Shown here: piece after piece, positions 25,201 through 38,669 of the stretch
How the letters are laid out: each line of letters begins with the position of its first letter
Position numbering within the stretch: position 1 is the first letter of the stretch
From: Cyanoderma ruficeps
Taxonomy: Eukaryota; Chordata; Aves; Passeriformes; Timaliidae
Direction of reading: 5' to 3'
Assembly: GCA_008694505.1 (NCBI GenBank)
Contig: VZDJ01004378.1
Location: 14,098,645 to 14,162,644, forward strand
DNA: 64,000 nt
Notes under the pieces: model-generated
Told to the model about the DNA's origin: nothing
Database searches by the model: none
The model's input: the letters and a program-made list of their open reading frames with translations, nothing else
Position numbers and translations under genes: made by a program

Positions 25201-28200
25201 GGGTTGTCAAATGGAAGAGACTAAGGTCTGTCCTCTGGACACAGGGAAAAAAAATAGCTGAAGTGGTTCTTTTCATGTTTAATCCACCCACTGATTTTTT
25301 TTCTAAGGACCTAATATTCACACTGGAAGTACTGAATATCTGCCTGTTTAATTTCCTACTATCCTCTCCTCAAACAGCCATTTTTAATGTCTCTGACTTC
25401 AAGTGGAATAATAACAAGTAGGTCAGCTGAATTAAACCAATTTTGCATAAAATATAGCACAGTTCTCATTTTTATCTTGAACTATAAAATGATTTAATTG
25501 ATAAAAAAATCTTGAAAACTTTTATGTCAGCTCTGTTGGTATGCTACATATGGCAATCACATAAACCAACTGCAACTTTGAGCATAAAAAGAAATAAGAG
25601 CTGTAGTGGTAACTGTACTCCAAGCATGATTTGGAAGACACCATAAAAAGTGAATCAGTATGTATACCAATAAGCTTTTAGAAGATATTCTTCATTATTG
25701 CAGGATCCTATTTTAGTTGATTTGTTGGTATTGGTTACTTGAAATATCTTTGCAGTTCTTTTAAGATATGCACAGGCAGAGGTATATATATACCTTGGGG
25801 CATGGATGGTTATAAGTTCTACAATGTAGTTCACAAATACATTATAAATTCCATAATTTCTGTAAACCAGTTCAGCATGTTCAAAGTTTTCAGAATTTCT
25901 GTTCTGAACCTGGTGTCAATACTAACATCTATAAAATAAATATTTAGGTCAGTGATGACCTCGCAGTGTAATTACACAATCTATTATAAAACAGCAGTTC
26001 TAGCTCAAGGAAATAATTCTTTAATACAATAAGATAAGCTAAATTGCATTCATCTCAGTTTTGGATCTTTCTCAATTTTTCTAATCTTTTACAAGGAGAG
26101 GACTCCAGATGTCCACCTATATTAAATGTCATACACTTGATGTACATTGGTCAGCTTATGTTAAGCAAAGACAGTAAAGAAGCCCTTTAGAAAATTTAGT
26201 TCAGTAATTGCATGAATCACTAACCATTGGTTGAACATCAAGTGGGTTTTTTCAAGGATGCACCACACATTTTTCTATGGTAATAAATCAAATTCAGTAC
26301 TGTGAACTATTATGAAGCATTGTGCTGCTCAAAGTCTCCGGTAGAACTTACATACAAGGGATAAAATCTAATTGCCTTGAAAACTCAGATAGCTTTTACT
26401 AATGACTTTTTGGAATAGTAATTATTGACTCAGTTAACAATACTGGCTTCAGAGGTGCTTTGACCAGCTGTGTAGACATGCAGTAAAGGGGTTTTAAATT
26501 GCCATAATGGGACTAAAGGAATCATTTTAGTCAATTGTGTAAATGTTTAGCCTACATAATATGGACTTGAGATATGTCACCTCCCTGGAGAATTAAGACC
26601 TGCATGGTATTGAATTTGTCAAGCCATTTCAGTGTAGAAAACAACAAAAAGTCACTGAAGATTAATACCTTTTAAAGAAAAGCATACTTGTAAAACATAT
26701 AATATGCAGACAAAACTGGAAACAATAAATTTTAATAATACATAAAAAACTTCTAAGCATTTAACATTGATTGCATACTAGAAAAATAACATAAAACATT
26801 CAAAAATTTTAGGGTTGAAAATTGCAAAGGTTATTGCTATGAAATATTTTTCTCAGTTTAGAAAAATAGGAAAAAAACAGTTCCCTTTTCTTTTATATCA
26901 TGCAATTAGTTCAGTGCAGATGCTCTTCCTCTTCCTGATCTTCCTCTCTTTATTTTCCCTTTAATTTCATCCTTATATATAATGACCTTAGGATCAGAGC
27001 TGTACCTGAACAAGTTCTTTAGTGCAACAACATTTTTAGTCTAAAGAAACTGGCAAACAGAGCAGAGCAGATATCTCACATGAGAACCAAAGGGTTTTTA
27101 CATTTAAAACTCTTCACAAAACAGCACTATTTTTTAAGAAGAAGGGAATGCACTTTGTTTTTTTCCACCTAGTGATCCCTAACCATATTTTATAAAAACA
27201 TGAACATTCCTCTGAGATCATAAATTAAATTTAACACATTAAATAAAACCTTGCATTATCCAAAGAAGGAAAAGAGTACCTTGTCTTGATAAAGGGCTGA
27301 TTTCAGGGGACCACATGAAAGGCTCTGTCATCTTGCATAGCTAAGCATGCCCAGCTTTGAAATCAAGTAGTTGGACTTGATAAACTGAATGTCCCAATTT
27401 CTTGAAGTGATCCAAGACTCCACTGTCCAGCAGCATTGCAAATCCCAATTGTCATAATACAGATGTTGAGAACACACTGTACGAACGTCACTACAAATAT
27501 TCAGAATTCCAAGTCTCTTGAGGGAAACAGATGTAATAATACAAGACCATTAGGATCTACAAAAACCTGGATTAAGTTCCTGATTATTTGTTCAGGAAGA
27601 GAGGCATGATCCTCTATACAGCCAGACTCCTATCAGACATAGATAATGGAGAGTGACATCCTCACTCAAATATAGTGGTTATGTATTGTTCTCTTTTGAG
27701 CCTTCTCATTTTGGAAAACCTCAGTACCCCCAGTGTCCAAGTGTTCCCTGATCATTTGTTATGACAGCTGCCCATTACAAGAGAGAACAAATCAAATTGA
27801 AAAACCAAGATGTAATGAAATTCACTGAATAAGGGATTCAGCTCCCATGTAGATGTCTTTCTATATAACCCTGAATAGAACAAGCCTAATATTAGATCTT
27901 ATAACTACTGCTCTGATGAAGAATCTGCAATTAAAATTAAATTTAAATAATGGGTGAGTGTTACAGTATTTTTCATATTTAGATTTCAATGCACTTTTTA
28001 AACTGAGAATCATTACTACCCAGCATTATAGTGCAAACATAAAGTGAAGCCATGCAAGAAGCTTTAATCATTCCCAGGTTGCACATTACACAGATTTTGC
28101 TTACCTAAGAAGCATTTAGACTTTTCAGTACAAAGAGCTACAGGTGAGAGACAGGTTAAGAATCTGAGAAAAAACAAAAAATAGGTGAAATATTAAAGAT

Positions 28201-31200
28201 GAAGGCAAAGAATGAGACTGAACTTGATGTAAAAGGAAATTGGAAGCCAACAAAGAAATTTAAAAAACAGGAAGAAATATGTTCAGTAAAACAGGAGGAG
28301 AGGTAATCCTGGCAGCACTATATTTGGTAAACTAGAATAGGGAAGCAAGCTGGGCTTCACAGTACACTAGAGTAAAGAGAGCTGTGAATGGCTGTTCTAA
28401 AATGACTTGTGATAGTTTAGCTGTGGACATAGATACAAATCTGGGTTCTCCATCCTGCAAAGAGACAGATGAGAAGAACAAATGTCAACCTGTATTTTCA
28501 ATGATGAAAAATGTGTACGTGCTTGAGGTGATTGTTGAGAAACTTGAATCAAATGCATTACCTGAGCCTCAGCACAAATTTTAGTTAAGACATAATATGA
28601 GAAATGTAGGATCAGAAGTTTAGTTTGAATGTACTAGGGTATTTTAGTCCTCATGCTCCTAAAGAATGAAAGATAAAGAAAAGCTCTATATTTCACCATC
28701 ATCAGAAGGATTTTGTTGATAATATAAACTAATTTAAGATGCTTCTAATAATACTTTGTCCTCCAGGACTAAGTATTGCAGACCAATATAGAAGAATTAT
28801 TTATTTGAATTCATTATAATAATGATTAAACTAAAGTACCTTAATCAGAAGCATTTGTACTCAATGTAGGTAGCTATAACTACTAGTGCAGTACACTATT
28901 TTTTAAGCAATGTTGAGGCAAAAGTACTAGAGCTAGAAAATTAATTATTAAGTAGAGATTGTTGTTGCTCACTCACACTAATGACCATGGGTAGAACTCT
29001 TTTGCTCAATTTGAGGAGTAACCTTAAGGGGTGTCCCACTCAAGAGAGGAATCTCCACATTCATAGAATCTCTACATTTGTAGAATGAGTGTGTCAGAAG
29101 TTCCTGCTGTTGAAAAGTGAGACTGTGCTTTTATAGTACATAGTGATTGATTGTCACTTAAATGTTTCTAGGCTAGCCATCCCAATTTGGCAGCTCTAGA
29201 CAAGCAGTCAGTTCTATCATTTGTTGGTTCCTTTATGAGGAACTTTGTCTGACACATCCTCACCCATGCAAGTTACTGTTCTTCACATCCTCAGAATTTT
29301 TAATTTTGGGATTGATTAATCAGGCTTGTCTCAGCATTCTTTAACACCAAAAGAAGAGCTACCCCCCTTTTATATTCACCCCTGATAACTTTTGAAAACT
29401 GGTTAAAGTTCAAGCTGTTTTACCTCTCACTTAGTCAAAACATCCTACTGCACTCATCCGCAGTGAAGACTGACATAAACTTTCAGATCATATCCACCTC
29501 AGTTATGCGTTCAGAAATCTATTCTGTATTCTGAGATCTCCAGCCTATAAGTATTAATTTACAATTATAAACAGTCATTATCCATAACTACAGAAAGGCA
29601 AAGGCTGTTCTAAAAAAATAGAGAAAATAATTTTACAAAAGTGAATTGATGATGAATTAGGGGTTCAGGCAATCTTCTGATTAAAGTCAAAATATGCTTT
29701 ATTTCTTTTTTCTCAAAATATTGCATTGATATGTTCAGTTTATGTCAGGAATTGGTGCAAATAAAAGAACAACTTCTCATCTTGTGCAAAAGTGGAACAG
29801 AAGACAAAAGGATTTTTTAAAAATAGATAGGACAAATACCATGGACAAAATAGAGATGTTAGTAAGAAGCAAAAACAGGTGTCTAGAAAAAAGAGGCCTA
29901 AATATGGGAACATAGAATTTAATCTACAAACAAAGAAATATGAAAGTGATTAACAGAGAATATTAAACTAAAAATACAAATCTGATAATTGAAAGAATGA
30001 GGTTACAAAGAAAGGATATAGAAAAGGTTGGGCAAAAGTCATAATAAAATGTTCCTGTAAGAGTTGGGTGCAAACACACTATTGCAGTAGAACAAACATA
30101 ATCTTAATCTGGGTTGGGTTTTTTGCTTCTTTATTCACATGCTCATAACTATTGATTATATTTCATCTTCCACTAAAATTAAAAAGTAAAACAAATGACT
30201 GCTGTTCTATACGTCATCTTTATTTTATTTTTTTACTGGAAAATCTCCTACTACCTGAGAACAGTTGTCAAGGACTTCCACAAGAAAGATGCTTCTGCTC
30301 ATAAAATAACTCATAAAATGTTCCCCTGATCATAAAAGTAACCTGCTGTCATTTTGCCTTATCATTTTTCACTGTGAGTTTTTTAATCAGAGAACAATAT
30401 GGTTTTAATTCCCAAATCGTTATAATAGAGAAAATTGCATATTTACCAATACAGAAGACAGAACAGACAGAGAAATGCAACTTTGTAAGAGAGGATAAAT
30501 AGAAGTTTGGATAAAAAAATAGCAATGAAAACAGGAACATTGGGAGAAGATGGAAAAAAGAACAAGTCATCCAGAGGTTACAGCTCTGAAAACAGCCTTA
30601 GTTATCTACTTAAATTTTGTGTTTGTAAGAAAGCTTTACTTGTGATTAATTTGTTGCTCCTTGCCTTCAATAAAGCCCTTCATCAGTGGCATATATCAAG
30701 GAATTTCTTCTCATAGTTAACTGTTAGTACAGAATTCAAGAATTTTATGTACCTTGAGGCAGGAGAGGCAATGAAGGGAAGGTACATTTCATATTACACA
30801 TTTAAAAGTTCCTCAGCTAAGATGGAATACCAGTAACTCATTGTGCTGCATGAATGTTTCTGAGACAAAGGCATTTTGACAGTGAAATTGGGGAAGCACA
30901 ACTCCCACAGAACAACCAACATAGCATCCAAATAATGAAAATAATGATCAGCAAACATAGTCTAAAAATAGCTAGAAAACTATCCTTAAATAAATAGAGG
31001 TCCCAGTTCCTGTTTCCCTGGAAATGCAACAAGTATATATTTCACAAATAAAGAATTTATAGTAATAGAATTTTAACACTTACCTTATAGACATGTTGTA
31101 TTTTGTATTAAATAGATTATATTTAAATCCAACCTCAAAACCAGATAAGTACCCTATGAAACCTTTTTAAAGACTTTTTATTTTCTTAAGATTTTTTAAA

Positions 31201-33090
31201 AATATTTAAATGTTTTTTAGACAGATACCCATGAGCTGCCCAATTACTAAGTCAGAATAGCAAATGCTGTGTAATCAGATACAAATCTGATAATAGGATT
31301 TTCAGCTTAGGTCCATTATATGCCGAACAGTAAATGTACAAAAAATGGTAGGTGATGGACAGAGTGAAGGATTTTTCATCAACGGCCTCTATGTCAGAGT
31401 GCTGTGATAAATGAATGAAGTTGTGAATTATTATCTAACCATTATATCCTATTTTGAATTATCGACAGAGGCAGCCACAGTCAACTTCATGTACTTTTTA
31501 TTTCTCTTTTTTCACATTGAATTGAAAGTAAGTAAGTGCATGGATAAAGAGAAAATAGAAAAGTACATTACTATGGACAGTACAGCTAGAGAGGGTAGGG
31601 AGAGTAATAGCAATTCAGGGAAATAATCTTCTTGAAGACATATAAAATGACAATATAATACCTACTGTCCAATATATAAGGCATTTCATAAATATATCAG
31701 AAAATATATTGGTAAGTATCATAAGTAAGTGTTGTGTGTCCTGAAGAATAAGAGGGAAATTTAAGGAAAAATTTAAAGAGAAGGCTACTAATGACAGCCA
31801 GATGTCGAGAGACTACTTCAGAGGCCATCTTCTGTCAAATAAACATCTGTCCACTTTTTAACTTTTTCTGTGAGGTAACAAATCTTGTTTTGGAACTAAA
31901 CAGCATCTATCTAACAAAATATTCGTGGTGAAAATGATAATAGCCTGTGTTATTATTTCTATTTCCCATGCTTATTAATTTATTATTTTGTTCATGTTCA
32001 GTTTGGTTTTTCATTTCTTTGTGGTTTTGTTTGCCTTTTTTTGAACATAAATATCTGCATCAATTTCAATAATGTAAATTATTAATGTAAATCTACATTG
32101 TTTTGAATTGAAAGGTGAAAATTAACCTAAACAAGGATGAGATAAAATAAACCTTTTAATAAACTTTCTGTAGCTGTCTGTCTATGAAGTGGGATTGCTG
32201 GTGCAGATTACACAGCCAGATTACTTGACTATTTATAGTTTATTACCTGACATTTATACTGCTAAATTTTTAAGGGAAAAATCACAAGGTCAAATCCTCA
32301 TACCACTGTAAACTCTGCAGTCTGTGTACTCAGGACATGTATCTGCAACATTTACTCCTTCAATAATCCCTAAAATTATGACAACATACTTTTTACTTCT
32401 GACACTCTGCAGAAGGTACTTTGGAGTGATGGTGTTTGTCAGTTTACCAAGGAATTCCTTATACCAAAGGAATGTAATTATCATTTGTAACCCAGGCAGG
32501 TCATATCTGAACTATATTATTGGCTAAATCAGCATCATGGATACTAAAGGACTGAGGTCCACACTGAGGGATTTCAGGATGTTTTGGTTGAGACTTTTTT
32601 TATGTGGTCCTCTGCATTGAACTGCCCTTAGTGGTGTGGGTGCTGAAAAATGAGCTTCAACCTGATTAACCAGAAAGGCATTCAAAATTCTAATCACTTA
32701 CAGTCTGCAATCTCAGTAAGAGGATTGCCTCAGAACTCCAGAATTCTGTGTCATTAAGACTTTCTTTCACAAATAGGAGCTCTGCAACTTCTACATCTCA
32801 AGCTTGGAGCTAGAAGCACACTCGGCATTGCTCATGCAACAGGAGGGGCACAACACATGGCAGCCCTTAGCTTTGTGTGCTGAGGCTTGGACTTTGAGTG
32901 CACCCTTCTAAAGACTCAGGATCCCACACAGAGCAAAGATTTGGCAGTCCTGGACCGGGGTCTTAAAACTGTATTCTTCAAGGTGTATATACCTATAGCT
33001 GTCCCTTGCTTTGGGACATTTACCATGAATTTGAGGCAGCCTAGTAACTCTTTGGGGGTTTGGTGACTGATTAGACATTATGCAAGAATC
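22225..33090. other. Long stretch of unique AT-rich non-coding DNA
   Basis: No gene, CR1 tail or LTR was recognised over almost 11 kb. The block at 24.74-25.27 kb is less AT-rich and has several overlapping open frames on both strands (up to 105 codons), none resembling a known protein. The stretch at 26.38-26.55 kb has complex sequence with TAATTATT-type homeodomain-like words, which are common by chance in AT-rich DNA. Confidence 0.6.
25780..25795. repeat. Perfect 16-bp palindrome
   Basis: aggtatatatatacct is its own reverse complement, built on an alternating TA core with GC clamps. Small, and could arise by chance. Confidence 0.7.
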
Positions 33091-33094
33091 TCCA

Positions 33095-33225
33095 TTTTCT
33101 TTTCTTTTGGTTTTTGGTTGGTTTTTTTGTTTATTTCTGGGTTTGATTTTTGGGGTGATTTTGTTTTGTTTTGTTTGTTTGTTGGTTGGTTTTTTGGGTT
33201 TTTTGTGTTTTTTGGTTAAATGGTA
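33095..33225. repeat. Low-complexity T/G-rich tract
   Basis: Imperfect TTTG, TTTTG and TTGG units (ttttgttttgttttgtttg and onward) run for about 130 nt with almost no C or A. Such tracts are usual for slippage-expanded or poly(A)-derived sequence; no insertion structure is visible beside it. Confidence 0.8.
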
Positions 33226-33229
33226 AACC

Positions 33230-35525
33230 CAGGTGTTTCTCTTTTTCTGATATGCTTTTAATGTCTCAATTTTTTATGGATGAAAAGACTATTTTTCCTT
33301 AAGAATCAGAATAAAAAAAAATTCAAAGTCTAATTTTCCTGCAACACACAAATTAAATTTCACCCTCTCCACAGCATTTAATTTGTAATTGCAGGCCAAA
33401 GGCACAGATGTCTGTCTCATTCTTCACAGTAGCATTTCTACATGCATTTATCTATACCTCACATACACACACACCTACCAAACACTAATGAATACTCGAG
33501 AAATTATCTGTGATCTTTAAGACATTTTCCACAGACCATGCAAGACAGAGCAAGCCTAGCTTGAGAGGAACATGTAGAAACTGGGAAGATTCACTTATTT
33601 TCTATCGAAATCAAAAGCTACAGAGCACGAGTAAAGGGAAGCAACAACTCAGAGGGAATTGAAGTTCATAGAAGAAATAATATAAAAGCTATTATTTTAA
33701 AACCAACAAAGCATGCATGAGAATGTATTAGGTAAGAATGATGTTTTTCAAACTTATTTCCTGTTGACAAAAAAATTTTGTCAGCAGATCAAGGGTTCCT
33801 AGATGAATTCATTTATTAAAATAATATTTCATACAACTGTATTCTGCCCTGTGTATTGATTACCCACATCACATTTTGAATATCTCATACCTCCACAGAG
33901 AAGGCTTAATTGGATGTATCAGTCATTTGGTACATTCTTCTTTCCCATCTAGATTATTTTCACTTTTCGGCAGACAAGTTATAGTGAATGTGAATAAATT
34001 CAGATAAGAGTTGAAATCAAAGTCAATGTTGAGAATGAATGAGAAGAGAAGGTAATATATCTGTACTGAGAAAGAGAGAGACACATACATTGATAATAAT
34101 AACATTCATGCTCGCAGTCCCAGATCCCTAATATTTCCTTCCTGTTGCCATAGTCTGCTTCTTTATATTGCCTTGAAACTGTCCTAAAGTACTCATGGAT
34201 TTTCTACTATGCCGCACAGTCAGCTGCACAGAGTCAGCCTCTCCCCCTAGTACTCAGAAACCACAGACCACTAGTTTGAGTCAAAGCAAATCAGTCTCTC
34301 AAATGCACTTAATCGGGCAGGATGGCTAGTAAGAAATTTAACAGTGTGTACCACTGGTCAGACTGCACATAGGACCATGAGGACTGGACTAGGAATGCAA
34401 CCAGAAAGAAAACAGCAATTGGTTATTTACAACTATTTGATGACTGAAGTAAATGGTCTGTTGAAAAGGATTATCCAACAAATGTAATAAACTTCCAGTT
34501 GAGAAGAAATCTGCATTCCAGGCTTAACTGTGTATTTAACTTACACTGAAGCAAAAGCAGAGCTGCTCTACAGTCTTACATGCTTTCTTAATGACAGACA
34601 ACTCACCACTGCACTTGAAGAGCAGTAATCCTTCTGCTCCCCTAGCAGGTGTCTGCCTTCTAACAAAGCTCCTCTCATGCTGTAGGAAGAAATAACACTC
34701 ATTTCTAGTCTTCTTTGTAAGTACTTTTTTAATCATCAGGGGTAGTGTTACAGCACTTTGGTGGAATGGAAATCACCAGTTAATTAAGGTTCTGGAGACT
34801 CGAGGCATCTACATCCTCCTAAACATTCTTTTGCCTGGCAGTATGCAAAATGTCAGCATCCCAATTAATATTTAGTTTGTAGCTGGAATTTTGAGGTACA
34901 GTTACAAGAATGATGTAAGAGAACTATGCCAAATAATCAAGTTGTGCAGGTCTTAAAAATATGCCTAATGGGGCTTGTTACTCTCAGCCTTATACATCTG
35001 AACTTTGACATTCAAGTGTTATGTGCATGCTTCCTAAGGGACTTGCATCACTGTTTGAAATAACTCGGGCAACATTTTGTGTGAAGCATAAGTAAATCAC
35101 CAGTAATGACAACCATAATGAAATAAACCACAATTATATTAATACTCCTATGAAGGAGGTCACTGGTGATTATGAATGACCATGGTGAACCCAAAGGGCT
35201 GATTGAATCAAATTTTAACAGGTGAGGGTCGTCATCAAGGCTGTCACACAGGTCAGTTCTTGGCTTCGCTGGTGGCAGTGAACAACAGTTCTTAGATTTT
35301 ATTAAGATTGGAACTGCACTTATTTCTTTAGAACACTCTCATGGAAAGTGAGTAACTTCTTTTATAGGTCTTCCAGCCATAAAATCCTTGTTGATTCATT
35401 GATGTTTTCCTGATTTACAAAGCACCACAGAGGTTTGATCCCCTCAGAATCAATACTTCATTCACACCTCAGACAGCAAAAGTCTATTGGTCTTCCAGGA
35501 AGACAGAAGAGCTGCCATGAAAAAC
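33230..35525. other. Unique AT-rich non-coding DNA
   Basis: Nothing recognisable; only short frames. Confidence 0.6.
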
Positions 35526-35529
35526 CTTA

Positions 35530-35562
35530 AAATACCTCAGTCTGACCCTGTCTGAGGTATTT
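35530..35562. repeat. Perfect 11-bp inverted repeat, 11-nt loop
   Basis: The arms aaatacctcag (35530-35540) and ctgaggtattt (35552-35562) are exact reverse complements around tctgaccctgt. The mixed-composition arms make chance less likely than for AT-only hairpins. Confidence 0.75.
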
Positions 35563-35569
35563 ACATGGA

Positions 35570-38545
35570 CTGAGAAAAGCACGTATGACTGCAGATAAAT
35601 ATCTCACCCTGTGATTAAAATCTTGTTCTAAATTAAAACAACCAGCTTCTGCAAAATTTTTACAGTGTGATCTGCTTCAGGATAAACATTAAGATGAAGA
35701 TAAACTTTGTAATAGGATGTTTATTTTCTAATAAGTTAAGAGAAATGGAAATATTTATGCTCCCTTTTAGTATCTGACAGTTGAGCACACCCAACCTCTG
35801 CAAAATGAAAACGAGGACACATTGATCAAGTTCTTTCCTTGAAAGCCTGATTTTCAAGCCCCATGGTCTAAGTAGAGCCTTGGTAGATTCATTCCAGCAT
35901 TGTTACTATTGACAGTGAAGTGGATTAAGTTTTAGTGGCAACAGTCAAGAATATTTTGCTTTCCCCACTAATCAGCTACTCCTACTTTCACTGCGAAGCT
36001 CTCCCAAATCTGCAGGGTAATTTGGCACTCAGCTCACTTCTGCTAAGTGAGTTAAGAACACAGGTCCAATCCCTCACTTAAAAGCTGCTGGAGGGCTTGC
36101 ATAGGCTCTGGAGTGATCCTAAGCCCAGGACTGAATTTCATTAAAGGCTGTTGACAACCACCAGGTTCCAATTTGTAGCAGATTGGGAAGAAAATGCTAT
36201 TCATTCTGAAAATATGTACTAAACCTTCATGGAAGTAAAATTAAATACACATACAGGCAACATAGTTATCTTTTATTGGATTATTTTTGAGATATATTGA
36301 TTTAAGATATTATACTTATTTTATATATATGTATATCATAATGTAGAAAACACATGGGTTTGTTAGCCTATATAAAATTATGATCGTAGTCTCTTCATTT
36401 CAAATCTGCAAAATATTTTAGGTCTTAGCTATTTGGAAATCTTAGCCAAAGGCTTTAGGATTTGAACTCCTTGGATACATATTATAGAACAAGCCCCTGT
36501 AGCTGGAGTTTGAGATTTATTGTTTGGGGAATGTTGGAAAATTATGTGTACTAAACTCTTACCAAGGGATAAATATAAGTTCAAAGATGCTAGTGTGTCT
36601 GCTTTAGTGCATAAATAGGATTTTCCTGTGCATGCAAAGCAAAAAGACAGAACCCAGAATCACAAGTTAACCAATCTGTCAACAATGCAACCTCTTGCAA
36701 TCTATACAAGATGCACAATATAACACTACAAAAATAAACACAATATTAAATACAATAGAGACACAGACAGGCTTTAAACAAATTCTTTACCAGAAAACTC
36801 ATACAGACCAAACCAGAGACTGCTTTCCAAAGAAATAAAGAGGGTTGCTATGAATGCTATTTGAATATATCACAGACAAATAGAAAGAAATAAAAATCCT
36901 CACAAAACTGAGTTAGGATCAGTGTGCAATGCTTATCACACTGAACACATGGAGCTAATGAAGAAGAATTTTGCACCAAAATGCCTGATGTAAAAAAATG
37001 TAACCATAATCACACGTTTTAGCACTCTGAACCATATTGTGTGCAATCACATGCACTGATGCAGAGTAACTAAAAATATACTGACTGCCTACCTGAGGAC
37101 ACCATGCTGTTGGGGTCATCCTCCAAGTATCAATGGTCTCTATTAGGTAAGGGAGAGAGAAGCCTGAAGCTCAGCAGTTATGCAGCCTATGAGAACCAGA
37201 CCAAGATCCTTAGCTGAGGTATAGTATTGGTTTGGAATCACACTTTCCATTTTTGCTCCCTCAATCCCTCAAGATTAATATTGTGTCTACAACTGAGTAC
37301 CTGGAATTTCATACTTAGGTGTCTCAAACATTCACTAGTGTTTCATTAGGTTCACTAGCTCTTTCTCTCTTACCCCAGCCCTCTTCTTCCTTCTTCTTGT
37401 TCTTCCCTGTAACTTCTTTCTCATACTGCAGTTAAAAGGAGGAGAATAAAAAAACGTTCAGTTTTCAGTTTGGTTTATTACATCTTCTTCAACCTTTAGT
37501 GAGCTCATTGAGGCTCACATCATTATGAACTCAATTTTTGTCACAGTGCTTAATACACATACCCACATTACCTCTCCAACATCTTGTTTAAAATTGCATC
37601 ATGTTAAAAGGGTACCTTTTAAACTACAGATATTCTCTTCATTATGCCCTTCCCCATATTTCACTGATGCCTGTTCTCATGAGTGACTGTTTAAAGCAAT
37701 TTTGATTAACAATTCCTGATTCATCACTGCGCACATCTAATCATATTTGGAGAATGTAATAGTTCATGGAAAAACTAAGCATGTAATAAATGTAAAATGT
37801 CAAAGATGACAATATACAGCTTTTGTCTAGAGTTATTATTCCATAGTTAGACAGGAGTTCTCTGGGGAAAACAGTGTTTATTTGCATCCTCATAGAAAAA
37901 GAATCCTTTCTGAAACCTGCCAGTATTTCATTGTAAAGTAAGATGTGCCTGAATAGACTCTTTTCAGCATTTCTCAGACAACTTTAAATTACCATAACCA
38001 CTTAATTTTCTGAACTGAGACTCTAGTAGGATAGCAACATATAGCATGGGGTTAACACACTGGGATGTTCAGCAAAGAAGATAAAAGCACTGTGGCAATA
38101 TGGTTCCATTGCACCACTCACAGAGGTTTTAGTAGGCAAGATAGACTCTTATTCTTCTAAATGGTCAGACCCCAGTGAGCTATGATAGGGCTGACTACAG
38201 CAAATTGCTCCTCTTTGGAAAAGGAGGGGAGGAAGAATGAGACAAGGAATGCTGATTACATCTGCATCTTTCTGACTGGTATATCTGAATTGAAATGAAT
38301 TGATTCTGTTAAATATTTCACTTTTTGAAAAGGCTGACTAAAGAATATTCAAATGAAAAAGTATGCAAACTGTGTAGGCAAGGTACTATCTATATAGCAA
38401 CAGTATCAGTGAGTTTAAAATTATATTCATTCCTGTGAGAAAGAAACCAGAATACTGAAATTTAGTATTGCTTCTGGAAATATCAGATCAGTGAGAGTCC
38501 AAAAATGCTTACTCCATATATTCTTTAGTGCTATTTTGTCTTCTG
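35570..38545. other. Unique AT-rich non-coding DNA
   Basis: No gene or transposon was recognised. A short TA-alternating stretch lies near 36320-36340 and a CT-rich stretch near 37360-37410. Confidence 0.6.
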
Positions 38546-38548
38546 TGG

Positions 38549-38667
38549 AAAAAAGAAAAAAAAAGAGAGGGGAAAAAAACCCCAACCAAACCAAACAAAA
38601 TAAACAAACAAACCCACCCGAAAACACACACACAATCCCACCCCCCCCANACACACACACACACAAT
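38549..38667. repeat. Compound low-complexity tract with C-run, CA microsatellite and one N
   Basis: A purine-rich part (A with some G) passes into CCAAA/CAAA-type units, then short CA repeats, a run of eight C, A, one undetermined base (38650), and about nine AC units. The N sits at the C-run/AC junction, which suggests the assembly could not resolve the repeat length. The short frames reported across it are artefacts of the repeat. Confidence 0.85.
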
Positions 38668-38669
38668 GG

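Noticed and set aside
29041..29090. CR1 tail suggested by the word catagaatctctac
   Set aside because: The neighbouring words ggttggaag and ccttccaac are absent; similarity is limited to a few bases.
33095..33225. G-quadruplex former
   Set aside because: The G-runs are mostly two or three long and widely spaced by T; the tract is simple T/G low complexity.
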